Source of the DNA: Candidatus Thorarchaeota archaeon MP8T_1
Lineage (GTDB): Archaea > Asgardarchaeota > Thorarchaeia > Thorarchaeales > Thorarchaeaceae
Length of the DNA: 39,778 nucleotides
Reading direction: 5' to 3'
Assembly (NCBI GenBank): GCA_002825465.1
Contig: PJER01000031.1
Location: 1-39,778, forward strand
Every line of letters begins with the position of its first letter. The stretch's first letter is position 1. The notes below the pieces were generated by a model that saw nothing but the letters and a program-made list of their open reading frames with translations, had not been told where the DNA came from and ran no database searches. Position numbers and translations under genes: made by a program. Positions 33,267 through 39,778 of this stretch are shown in pieces.

Positions 33267-34097
33267 CTATATTTTTTCATAATCGATTTTCTTAATCGCA
33301 TCTGTTGATATTCCAGCGACGACACTTGGCGGATCACTGAATGACATGCGATGATCAGGAGAGAAAGATGGTTCATCAAGAAGGAGGCGCATAGCAATTT
33401 CTTCTCCATTAGTCTGTGCATTATTGAATTGAAACTCTAATATTGGACTATAAATCAACATCGGCAAAAAGATTGCAATCATCACAATCCGAAAAGGCCA
33501 AAGATCGTAGTTTGTGACATGACCAACAATGACCTCATTTAACTTGAATAAGACTTCAATCCAACCCCAAATAATACCAAAGAACAGACTGATCTGCCTG
33601 ATACGTTTTAGTCGAACATGAAGATCGAACAAATGTCGTGCCCATTCATCATAATCTGGAATACCAAAAGGGTACTCCAACACTCCACCTTTTCGCATTA
33701 TTGAGATAGCAAGTTTCCCCAAGAATTCACGATTTATCTTTTCGACAACAACCACAGTCCTGTATCGCCTCTTAAGAAAACCACCAATAGTGAGGATAGA
33801 GAAGGCAATCATCACAACCGCCCAGATAATAGCTACCATTATCATCAAAACTGCAATCACAATGATTGCGATGAGTAGACCTTCTCCATCACCTCCAGAG
33901 CAATTGCAATCACAATATCCAGATCCGCTTCCACTACTACCCCCCGAATAGACTTCTGATCCCGTATAGATTCTACCAGTCTCTTGTGTGAACACCGCTT
34001 GTGATTTTCCGGGTTCAACCCCAGTCAGATCCAAAATACTCTTTCTAACTGAACTAGCTGAAACTCCATAGGTTCTTATTTTTCTCCTTTCAGACAT
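33267..34097 (-). CDS. Membrane protein with Gly/Ser/Cys linker, unknown function
   Basis: A 276-residue protein with a polar N-terminal region (residues 1-50), a low-complexity linker with a 'GSGSGYCDCNCSGGDGE' cluster (~55-71), a long hydrophobic segment (~73-108, possibly a hairpin), a central polar region and two further membrane segments (~170-185 and ~200-222). The Cys triplet in the flexible linker could bind metal or form disulfides. The family is unknown. ATG 34097 follows GGGGTG; a TTG one codon upstream is the alternative. Confidence 0.62.
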   Translation of the reverse strand: MSERRKIRTYGVSASSVRKSILDLTGVEPGKSQAVFTQETGRIYTGSEVYSGGSSGSGSGYCDCNCSGGDGEGLLIAIIVIAVLMIMVAIIWAVVMIAFSILTIGGFLKRRYRTVVVVEKINREFLGKLAISIMRKGGVLEYPFGIPDYDEWARHLFDLHVRLKRIRQISLFFGIIWGWIEVLFKLNEVIVGHVTNYDLWPFRIVMIAIFLPMLIYSPILEFQFNNAQTNGEEIAMRLLLDEPSFSPDHRMSFSDPPSVVAGISTDAIKKIDYEKI

Positions 34098-34261
34098 CAA
34101 TCAAACACCCCTAAATAGTCCGAAATCCCACAATACCTTCTGAGTGAATTGATATAAATTCTGACATGGTATGGTACGTAAAGTTACTCTACGTAATGCT
34201 TTTATTAGTGCGAAACTGCTAACCGACTTAGTTCCTTTAATCATAGAGGAGAGTAATTACA

Positions 34262-34570
34262 ATAGGCAAAGAAAAAGCAATTGGAGCTCTTATCTTCATC
34301 TTCGCTCTAATAGTACTCTTATGGTACGTGATGGGATTAGCAATCGTTCCATTATTCGGCCTTGGAGACTGGGTTACTACTACATTTGGGGGGCTTGCAT
34401 TTCTCTTCGATCCTGACCTACTTGTCCGACTACCAATCTTACTTGGTGTCGTATTGATCATGGTCATAGCAATGTGGATTGGATACACAATGCTTACGAC
34501 TCCAGCTCCTGAGCCACTCGAAGACTTTGACTTCGATGAAGAAGAAGTTACAGAGAAGAAAGAAGAGTAA
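34262..34570 (+). CDS. Two-span membrane protein with acidic tail (ATA start likely)
   Basis: A 102-residue protein as read from ATA 34262: 'IGKEKAIGALIFIFALIVLLW' supplies a first membrane helix, a central stretch ('GLGDWVTTTFGGLAFLFDPDLLVRL') and a second helix (~62-80) follow, and the tail is acidic ('PLEDFDFDEEEVTEKKEE'). The first standard start in frame is GTG 34328, which would remove most of helix 1. An in-frame TAG lies at 34244, and between it and 34328 there is no ATG, GTG or TTG. GAGGAG (34246-34251) lies 10 bases before ATA GGC AAA GAA. A strong terminator follows the stop. Confidence 0.6.
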   Translation: MGKEKAIGALIFIFALIVLLWYVMGLAIVPLFGLGDWVTTTFGGLAFLFDPDLLVRLPILLGVVLIMVIAMWIGYTMLTTPAPEPLEDFDFDEEEVTEKKEE

Positions 34571-34592
34571 AAACATTCTTCATAATATGACT

Positions 34593-34620
34593 ATAGGGCC
34601 GTAAGGCCCTATCATCTCAT
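34593..34620 (+). terminator. Intrinsic terminator
   Basis: The perfect 8-bp stem ATAGGGCC (34593-34600)/GGCCCTAT (34605-34612) has a GTAA tetraloop and is followed by CATCTCATTTTCTTTT. It closes the two-span membrane-protein gene. Confidence 0.8.
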
Positions 34621-34675
34621 TTTCTTTTGTATGCATAAATAGGTCAGTGTAACTCAAATTAGTACTAAATTTATT

Positions 34676-34795
34676 TCATAGCCTGTTCTTTGCTTGAGAG
34701 TTCGCTTGGGATTTCTTGAAGGCTAGTTCTACATTCAATGCATCATTTATGATTCCCCTTATGCCATATTCCAAGCATTTTACACCATAATCCAT
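34676..34795 (-). CDS. 39-residue small protein
   Basis: A small ORF beginning 'MDYGVKCLEYGIRGIIND' and ending 'SQAKNRL', mixed helix-forming composition with no membrane segment. The ATG (34795) is preceded by GGTGGTGAGG, one of the strongest ribosome-binding sites in the window. An AT-rich element (CTTAAATTA) about 35 bases upstream could be its promoter, divergent from the TPR gene. No relatives are recognised. Confidence 0.5.
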   Translation of the reverse strand: MDYGVKCLEYGIRGIINDALNVELAFKKSQANSQAKNRL

Positions 34796-34846
34796 TACGT
34801 CCTCACCACCTGTGCTCCTAGGCCATAATTTAAGAGCTATCACCTT

Positions 34847-35437
34847 TTGAAAATCGTGGTGGTGCTTGTGCCAATTTTCGGACGTTCAAAGGATACCGAG
34901 TATGAACAGGCAGTGAAAATGCTTGCAAATGGTGAAACACAGATAGCTATTGATAAGTTACGTCAGATTATTTCTAAAAAGCCAGGCCATACTAATGCCC
35001 TAATTTCTCTAGCTATAGCATTGATGCAGGCACAAGAAACACCCACAATAGATAGTCCATTAACAGTTGAAGCATTAGAGCGACTCGATAAAGCAGCTGC
35101 ACTATCGCCTAAAGATCCGGTGCCATATTTCAACAAGGGAGTTCTTCTTAGGGATTTGAAAGAACTAGAAAAGGCTCTAATTAGTTTCGAGAAGGCACTT
35201 GAGATAGAAGATCGATTAGCTCCAGCAATTCTCCATATGGCTGAGATAAATTATGAGCTTGAGAACTGGGAGAAATCTATCGAATTGGCTCGATTAGCTC
35301 TGATAAGAGACCCTGGTATGGAAGCATCAATGGGTTGGGTCAGAGTTGCAATGAGAAAAGCAGGAATGCTTGATGATGAGGGAAATGTCATCGAGAAGGA
35401 ATCGGATGATAAAAGATGGCCAGTACGCAATCCTTAA
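34847..35437 (+). CDS. Tetratricopeptide-repeat protein
   Basis: A 196-residue protein built of about four TPR helix pairs (residues ~18-165). Clear units are 'AVKMLANGETQIAIDKLRQIISKKPGHTNA', 'PVPYFNKGVLLRDLKELEKALISFEKALEI' and 'APAILHMAEINYELENWEKSIELARLALIRDP', joined by a looser unit at ~60-85. TPR arrays bind partner proteins; no partner is indicated by the neighbours. The TTG start at 34847 or the GTG cluster at 34856-34868 is possible; a TATA-like ATAATTTAAG ends about 15 bases before, suggesting a leaderless or near-leaderless transcript. Confidence 0.82.
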   Translation: MKIVVVLVPIFGRSKDTEYEQAVKMLANGETQIAIDKLRQIISKKPGHTNALISLAIALMQAQETPTIDSPLTVEALERLDKAAALSPKDPVPYFNKGVLLRDLKELEKALISFEKALEIEDRLAPAILHMAEINYELENWEKSIELARLALIRDPGMEASMGWVRVAMRKAGMLDDEGNVIEKESDDKRWPVRNP

Positions 35438-35509
35438 ATTAAGACTCTCTCGCTTCTGCGATGTTCGGGATGGTCACGGCTATCCCTGTTTATCAAACTA
35501 GGTGATTAC

Positions 35510-35920
35510 ATGTCACAAAAAGCGGAACCAATGTACCGAGGATACCCTCTATCAGAGCTGGTCAAATTGAACATGGACGAGCTCATCGAATTGCTCCCTA
35601 CTCGTAGGAGAAGGACTCTCAAGAGAGGACTCCCTCCACGACAGAAGAAGCTCCTGATGAAACTCAGAGCCGCAAGGAAGCAAGCCAAGAGAGGTAAAGA
35701 GGTCATTGTGAGAACCCATTGCCGTGACATGGTCATTCTCCCTGAAATGGTTGACCTTACAATCGCTGTTCATAATGGTAAGGAATTCAAGCGTATCAAG
35801 ATCATTCCTCAGATGATTGGACACGTATTGGGTGAGTTCAGCTCATCCATGGCGCGTGTTAAGCACGGAAACCCAGGTATCGGTGCTACCAAGTCATCAG
35901 CTTACGTGCCACTCAAATAA
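35510..35920 (+). CDS. rpsS: Ribosomal protein uS19
   Basis: A 136-residue protein of the 30S head, archaeal/eukaryotic S15e type. It is recognised by 'YRGYPLSELVKLNMDELIELL', 'RRRRTLKRGLPP', 'VIVRTHCRDMVILPEMV', 'VHNGKEFKRIKIIPQMIGH', 'LGEFSSSMARVKHGNPGIGATKSSAYVPLK'. The length is normal. ATG 35510 follows GGTGAT by three bases. In archaea the gene normally lies between L2 and L22 in the S10 operon; here it stands alone with its own terminator and no other ribosomal gene in the window. Two further copies of its last codons lie downstream (36332-36385 and 36965-37009). Confidence 0.97.
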   Translation: MSQKAEPMYRGYPLSELVKLNMDELIELLPTRRRRTLKRGLPPRQKKLLMKLRAARKQAKRGKEVIVRTHCRDMVILPEMVDLTIAVHNGKEFKRIKIIPQMIGHVLGEFSSSMARVKHGNPGIGATKSSAYVPLK

Positions 35921-35945
35921 ACACGAAGTGTTCTTTTCCTTTTCA
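35919..35945 (+). terminator. Terminator of rpsS
   Basis: AACAC-GAA-GTGTT directly over the stop codon region is followed by CTTTTCCTTTTC. The stem is short (5 bp) but the position and T-rich tail fit. Confidence 0.6.
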
Positions 35946-36093
35946 GGAGAAGAACTTCTTTTCACTTTATCAAACTCATCCACGGGATATCAGGATAATT
36001 ACTAATTCATTAATCTCCACTTCTGAAAAGTCTTAGAGTTTATCTGGACTCACACCGTAGCAGACATAGTCAAATCGTGGAGGCATAATTAGT

Positions 36094-36324
36094 TTGAATC
36101 AAAAGACTAGATCTAGTATATGGGGACCATTAGCAATTGCATCGGGAGGTACATTTGTCGTATGGCCAATTCTACTTTATGCGCAAATGCTGTATGATGG
36201 GAGACTGTCCTTCCCCTATCAAGATGTAGCATCAGGAATGATGATGATAGTATCTATCTTTGTCTTTTTGGGACTATTAATTGCTAGTATGGGATTGCAG
36301 CTGATACTTACCGATAAAAACTAG
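36094..36324 (+). CDS. Small two-span membrane protein between rpsS repeats
   Basis: A 76-residue protein with two membrane segments (residues ~12-30 and ~48-70) and a short polar loop ('YDGRLSFPYQD'). The TTG start (36094) is preceded by GGAGG at 36079-36083, 10 bases away. It lies entirely between the end of intact rpsS and a relic copy of the rpsS 3' end that begins 7 bases after its stop. The family is unknown. Confidence 0.58.
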   Translation: MNQKTRSSIWGPLAIASGGTFVVWPILLYAQMLYDGRLSFPYQDVASGMMMIVSIFVFLGLLIASMGLQLILTDKN

Positions 36325-36331
36325 TAAATAT

Positions 36332-36385
36332 GGAAACCCAGGTATCAGTGCTACCAAGTCATCAGCCTATGTTCCTCTCAAATAG
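36332..36385 (+). pseudogene. Relic copy of the rpsS 3' end (copy 2)
   Basis: 54 bases in the same orientation as rpsS match 35867-35920 at 48 of 54 positions. In frame they encode GNPGISATKSSAYVPLK and a stop, against GNPGIGATKSSAYVPLK in the intact gene. Five of the six differences are synonymous or stop-to-stop; only one (GGT to AGT) changes a residue. There is no open frame or start upstream, so this is a fragment. Confidence 0.85.
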
Positions 36386-36390
36386 AACGT

Positions 36391-36921
36391 CTATCTATTT
36401 TCACGGGAATATTCGAGTATACCTTCTACACCGCAATAAGGGCAAGTGAAAATACGGTTTGAGCCTATTTGATTAAGATCTATGTTTCCGCCACATCTTG
36501 GACAAGATGCTATAGTCTGAGCTTGCTTTAAAACAAGAATTTCAAGAGACCTGTTGTCCCTTCGAGATCCTCGGGGAACTATCTTTCTGTAATGAAGTCC
36601 TATCTGATAATCTTCTATACAAAAGAGAGAAGAGATCAGCATAATTCCGCCCATTACAACAAAGAACATCGCCCAATCAATAGCGAAAGAAGATATGGCG
36701 ATACCAAATGCAATGGAGAATATTCCACAAATAGGGCAGGCTATCACACCTCTTCTACGGTAGTTAACTACATCAGCTAGCTCACATCGTTTCGAGCAGT
36801 AAAAGCCGGAAATGTCTGTTCTTCCGGTCTTTATCCAGTCTTTGCTCTCTACTGTTCCGCACCAGAGGCATCGGGTCACTCTATCTTTGTCAACAGTAAC
36901 GTAGTCGTGTTTTTCGTCCAT
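36391..36921 (-). CDS. Zinc-finger protein with two membrane spans
   Basis: A 176-residue protein with metal-binding modules on both sides of a membrane hairpin. The first has C18-x2-C21 ('CLWCG') and C42-x3-C46 ('YCSKRC'), then a CxxC pair C62/C65 ('CPIC'). Two hydrophobic helices lie at ~66-82 and 84-101. The C-terminal zinc ribbon has C140-x2-C143 and C160-x2-C163 ('CPRCGG...CPYCG'). Both ends would face the cytosol. The function is unknown; such layouts occur in small membrane-linked adaptor proteins. ATG 36921 is used; the longer frame runs through the third rpsS relic and is not protein-like. Confidence 0.7.
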   Translation of the reverse strand: MDEKHDYVTVDKDRVTRCLWCGTVESKDWIKTGRTDISGFYCSKRCELADVVNYRRRGVIACPICGIFSIAFGIAISSFAIDWAMFFVVMGGIMLISSLFCIEDYQIGLHYRKIVPRGSRRDNRSLEILVLKQAQTIASCPRCGGNIDLNQIGSNRIFTCPYCGVEGILEYSRENR

Positions 36922-36964
36922 CTTACCCTCATAGTCATTATTGGATTGACTGGATATAAGTATG

Positions 36965-37009
36965 AAGCACGATGCTACCAACTCATCAGCGAATATACCA
37001 CTGACGTAG
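36965..37009 (+). pseudogene. More decayed relic of the rpsS 3' end (copy 3)
   Basis: The stretch reads K-H-D-A-T-N-S-S-A-N-I-P-L-T-stop against K-H-G-N-P-G-I-G-A-T-K-S-S-A-Y-V-P-L-K-stop at the end of uS19. AAGCAC is shared, about 15 bases are missing, and 26 of the last 36 bases match the intact gene. It has the same orientation as rpsS and copy 2. Confidence 0.6.
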
Positions 37010-37099
37010 AAAACTTGTCTGAAAGACCTCCGCTTCACATAAACTTCATATCGACTGATGGAGTATAGAGTACATCGTTGTGTAGAGGGTTAGATAGAT

Positions 37100-37843
37100 T
37101 TGGTTCCATCAGATATTGGATTCACGTTTACAGGATTGATTTTGGTCCTTCCTTTTCTGGTCCTCATAATTTATGCAATAGTGAAAATCAGAAGTGCAGA
37201 TCCATCGAAGCACAGGAAGTATATCGCTATTGTTCTTATTGTGGTTCTTATTATTTCGGTTTCAACAATCGTTGTATTGAATCTCCCACCCGTAAGAAGG
37301 ATAGAACTGGATGTAACATTGAATTTTACATCAAACTCCACAAGTCATGAGGCCTTGTATCAATATCACTGGGACGCTCCCGACGCCCAGACTGATGAAA
37401 ATGGAACAGTGATTTTTTGGAACCAGCAATATGGAGAAGTACATAGTTACGGAAGTGGTATGCTTGATGAATTATTACGTGATAGAGGAGTAGAAGATTT
37501 CAATATACAATGGACCGAAATTGAACCATTTACCAATTCCACTTGGAAAGCACTACTGAGTTTCTATGTAGGGATAGTCTTTGAAGGGCAGCTTGTACTA
37601 CTGGGAGATAATCAGTCGGGATATGTAGAAAGTTATGAGATAACTAATACTGATTTCTCATCCACCCTTCTGGAAGGATTAGATTCACTAGGCATCGAAG
37701 GACTTGAGGTCTACATGGATATCTCATTTAAAATAGCAGCAAGTGTTCTTAGAACTTGTTTTCAAGAAATCCTTATTGATTTTCAAATAACTGACGACAT
37801 AGAGATAATTGCAGACAATATCGCATTTGGAGTGATTGCCTAG
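37100..37843 (+). CDS. Membrane protein with extracellular domain, unknown function
   Basis: A 247-residue protein with two N-terminal membrane helices (residues ~9-30 and ~42-61), a short basic loop between them ('KIRSADPSKHRK'), and a ~180-residue domain with several Asn-X-Ser/Thr sites, so probably outside the cell. The domain alternates strands and acidic loops with no recognised motif. The TTG start at 37100 is preceded by GAGGG about 10 bases away. Confidence 0.6.
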   Translation: MVPSDIGFTFTGLILVLPFLVLIIYAIVKIRSADPSKHRKYIAIVLIVVLIISVSTIVVLNLPPVRRIELDVTLNFTSNSTSHEALYQYHWDAPDAQTDENGTVIFWNQQYGEVHSYGSGMLDELLRDRGVEDFNIQWTEIEPFTNSTWKALLSFYVGIVFEGQLVLLGDNQSGYVESYEITNTDFSSTLLEGLDSLGIEGLEVYMDISFKIAASVLRTCFQEILIDFQITDDIEIIADNIAFGVIA

Positions 37844-37874
37844 ATAGACTTGCATTTCAGTTGCCAAGAGTCTT

Positions 37875-38273
37875 TTATCCCATATTTCTATTAAACAGGT
37901 AACTGATTGTAAATAGAACAATTAGAAAAGCCTGAATCACTAGATAGAACATGACAGTCAACCATGGAAGAAACCCTGCTGTTGTACTAAGAATACCACT
38001 GATCATTAATCCTACAACTGGCAATATAGTGATTAGCAGAATATCCTTCCGTTCTACAGGTTTCAAGTAACCCCAGATGAGGAGAGCAGACCAACTAATC
38101 ATCATCACTCCACTCATATAGGATGCATAGAGAAAGTTGGATGTTGGAGCAAAGGAACTGACTCCTGTGGTCAATGTGAGAATATCTGGAGAGAACATCT
38201 GAATAGCGACCAGAGCATCAAGGATTGCTCCTATAATGTAACTGATCTTCAAGAGAATTACTGGATTTTTCAT
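37875..38273 (-). CDS. Four-span membrane protein of unknown function
   Basis: A 132-residue protein with four membrane segments (residues ~5-30, 48-66, 75-95 and 100-126) and the DUF4345-like look of small archaeal membrane proteins, though no specific match is claimed. The ATG at 38273 is used. It converges with the preceding gene, 31 bases away. Confidence 0.6.
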   Translation of the reverse strand: MKNPVILLKISYIIGAILDALVAIQMFSPDILTLTTGVSSFAPTSNFLYASYMSGVMMISWSALLIWGYLKPVERKDILLITILPVVGLMISGILSTTAGFLPWLTVMFYLVIQAFLIVLFTISYLFNRNMG

Positions 38274-38424
38274 AAATTACACCACCAGATATAATCTGAC
38301 TGTTTGAAATTATACATCTTTTGACATAGCAATTGCTAGAATACCCAAAATAACTCCTAAATTTGGAGAGACTGTATTATATAGACTTAGACTAACCCCA
38401 TTGTAGTATAACGAGGTTAGGATA

Positions 38425-39213
38425 ATGAGTCAAATTACAATTGAACATGCGAATTCAGAAGATGCTGAAATTCTGGCAGAGATTTCAAAACGTGCCTTCG
38501 ATTCGGATGTAGAACACGGGGCACCCGGAGAGGGAGGACCACCAGGATACGATTCTCCCGACCATCAAAGACAGATGATAGAGAATAAGTCAGGGGATTA
38601 TCTGAAAATCCTTTACGATGGAAAGATTGTTGGTGGTACAACTGTCTGGCCAGTCAGCAATACACATCATGAGATATTCAATGTCTTCGTCGATCCAGAT
38701 TATCATCGAAAAGGAATTGGAAAAGAGTCGTTCAGACTAATCATGGAAAAATATCCACATGCAAAGAGATGGACTTTGGATACTCCTGAATGGAATACAC
38801 GAACAAAATCATACTATGAGCACTTGGGCTTTAGACAATATGGAATCTTCCGATGGGTTCCTACTTTTGACCTTAGAGCATACGAATTGATACTGGACCC
38901 AGAGTATAATGTGGAAACAACGAGGATTGCAGATGTAGAAGATAACAACAAGAGATACATCATCGATGCAGTGGTCGATAAAATCTCTGAACCAAGAGAG
39001 GTCTTTTCGAAGAAAGATAACAAATATCATCAAGTTGCGGATGTCGTAGTGACTGATGATTCGGGATCGATAAAGCTGACCCTCTGGAACGAGATGATTC
39101 CACAGATAAAGGAAAACGAAAAAATTCGAATTGAAACTGCATATGTTTCTACTTTCAAAGACGAGATGCAACTTAATGTAAATAAATTCGGACGAATTGC
39201 GATTCTCCAATGA
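38425..39213 (+). CDS. GNAT acetyltransferase fused to an OB-fold domain
   Basis: A 262-residue two-domain protein. Residues 1-160 are a GNAT N-acetyltransferase: 'IEHANSEDAEILAEISKRAF', the acetyl-CoA pyrophosphate loop 'VFVDPDYHRKGIGKESF' (residues 88-103, with R95-K-G-I-G-K100), and 'YYEHLGFRQYGIF'. Residues ~178-262 are an OB-fold of the archaeal RPA/SSB type: 'IIDAVVDKISEPREV', 'VADVVVTDDSGSIKLTLWNE', 'IRIETAYVSTFKDEMQLNVNKFGRI'. The OB part should bind single-stranded nucleic acid and could direct acetylation to DNA-bound proteins (inference). The ATG at 38425 follows GAGGTTAGGATA. No other domain is seen. Confidence 0.85.
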   Translation: MSQITIEHANSEDAEILAEISKRAFDSDVEHGAPGEGGPPGYDSPDHQRQMIENKSGDYLKILYDGKIVGGTTVWPVSNTHHEIFNVFVDPDYHRKGIGKESFRLIMEKYPHAKRWTLDTPEWNTRTKSYYEHLGFRQYGIFRWVPTFDLRAYELILDPEYNVETTRIADVEDNNKRYIIDAVVDKISEPREVFSKKDNKYHQVADVVVTDDSGSIKLTLWNEMIPQIKENEKIRIETAYVSTFKDEMQLNVNKFGRIAILQ

Positions 39214-39371
39214 TTTCACTATTTCAAAAGTGCATTTCTTGAACAGTCACAATACATAACTCAAAAGAGACCATACCAAAAGACAGAGTTTGTAAGAGGT
39301 AGAATTGTTTGATCTTCATTGCAATTGTTTACTTCTTGGGTAATCTATATCTTTGGTCAGCGAAAACGAGA

Positions 39372-39778
39372 TTACTTTGACTGTCTTCGTTCCACTATCA
39401 GTGTTAGAATTAGTACTGTTATGAATAACAAGGGAATTGGCAGGAAGACTGGACGTATTGGATCACCACCTGGTGAAAGAAATGGTCCCAGTTGATATAA
39501 CCAAGAGATATAGACTGGCAACGAGAGAAGACCTGCGTGTAGCTCACTATATAATGCGAAAACAAGTGTGAATTTTCTACTTGATTTACCAAGTAGATAT
39601 CTTAGTAATTGAATTGGAAAGAGGAGCCTAAAGGCTACATAATCAAAATACCTTAGCGGATTTTGGAACCAGAATCCCACTTGCCAAGCTGATTCAATGT
39701 ATTGCCACATTACTGCTTCGATAGCATCAGGTCCGGGACCAAGGTCGAAATGATAGGCAAAAGGAGCAAATAGAACAA
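39372..39778 (-). CDS. Membrane protein, N-terminal part outside window
   Basis: The frame stays open to the window end, so the start lies beyond it. The visible 135 residues hold an aromatic-rich region ('FAYHFDLGPGPDAIEAV', 'YIESAWQVGFWFQNPLRY'), a hydrophobic segment ('FRLLFPIQLLRYLLG'), another ('FALYSELHAGLLSLPVYIS') and a C-terminal span ('VFLPIPLLFITVLILTLIV') with a basic end. No family is recognised. An ATG at 39710 is internal: the sequence before it continues as normal protein. Confidence 0.55.
   Translation of the reverse strand, partial: VLFAPFAYHFDLGPGPDAIEAVMWQYIESAWQVGFWFQNPLRYFDYVAFRLLFPIQLLRYLLGKSSRKFTLVFALYSELHAGLLSLPVYISWLYQLGPFLSPGGDPIRPVFLPIPLLFITVLILTLIVERRQSK

Noticed and set aside
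35920..37010. Integrative mobile element between rpsS tails
   Set aside because: No integrase, transposase or replication gene lies between the repeats, so only the repeat footprint is reported, not an element.
1..39778. CRISPR array, rRNA or tRNA genes
   Set aside because: No regularly spaced repeats, rRNA-like conserved stretches or cloverleaf-like segments were seen by eye; tRNA detection by eye is not exhaustive.

Overview
The window looks like chromosomal DNA of an archaeon, most likely an Asgard lineage (a Thorarchaeota-like organism is my best guess, and it is inference). The evidence is an archaeal/eukaryotic-type ribosomal protein uS19, a single histone-fold protein, archaeal Shine-Dalgarno sites (GGTGAT, GGAGGT), TATA-like elements close to several starts, frequent GTG and TTG starts, many small multi-span membrane proteins, and a cell-surface protein whose cytosolic part resembles the longin/roadblock-type domains that Asgard archaea have in excess. 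I see no rRNA, tRNA, CRISPR array, insertion sequence or phage gene.

Layout. 1-8.5 kb: the 3' part of an ARPP-1-like gene, a metallo-beta-lactamase-fold hydrolase, a winged-helix/membrane-protein pair, an aldo-keto reductase, a secreted PPC-like membrane protein, two further membrane proteins, and an AlkZ-like winged-helix protein that lacks the usual glutamines. 8.5-18.7 kb: an MscL-like channel, an isoprenylcysteine methyltransferase-like enzyme, a giant surface protein (9749-14417, interrupted by one +1 frameshift) joining Ig-like repeats, one membrane span and a cytosolic longin/roadblock-like domain, a TspO-related protein, a membrane-anchored HTSHG-type secreted protein, a TIM-barrel isomerase, a DinB protein, a zinc-ribbon protein and a TIGR04076 protein. 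18.7-25.2 kb: a CPA2 cation/proton antiporter, endonuclease III, flavodoxin, and a heterodimeric ABC exporter with one degenerate ATP site.

25.4-31 kb: an operon of a coiled-coil winged-helix regulator and a partner protein with a matching acidic DDxDW tail, under a promoter carrying repeated CTGTA/TACAG half-sites; then the lysine-tailed histone-fold protein, a membrane-anchored amidotransferase-like protein, an MFS transporter and small membrane proteins. 31.2-34.6 kb: etfBA, with ferredoxin fused to EtfA, and two membrane proteins. etfB and the membrane protein at 34262 both appear to lack any ATG, GTG or TTG at the place where the protein should begin. 34.6-39.8 kb: a small ORF, a TPR protein, a stand-alone uS19 gene followed by two relic copies of its own 3' end, a zinc-finger/membrane protein, further membrane proteins, a GNAT acetyltransferase fused to an OB-fold, and a partial membrane protein at the end.

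Most genes stand alone or in pairs. The clearest functional units are etfBA, the ABC pair, and the winged-helix/DDxDW operon. The best candidates for something undescribed are the rpsS tail repeats at 35867-37009, the surface receptor-like protein, the winged-helix/DDxDW operon with its promoter repeats, and the non-canonical starts.
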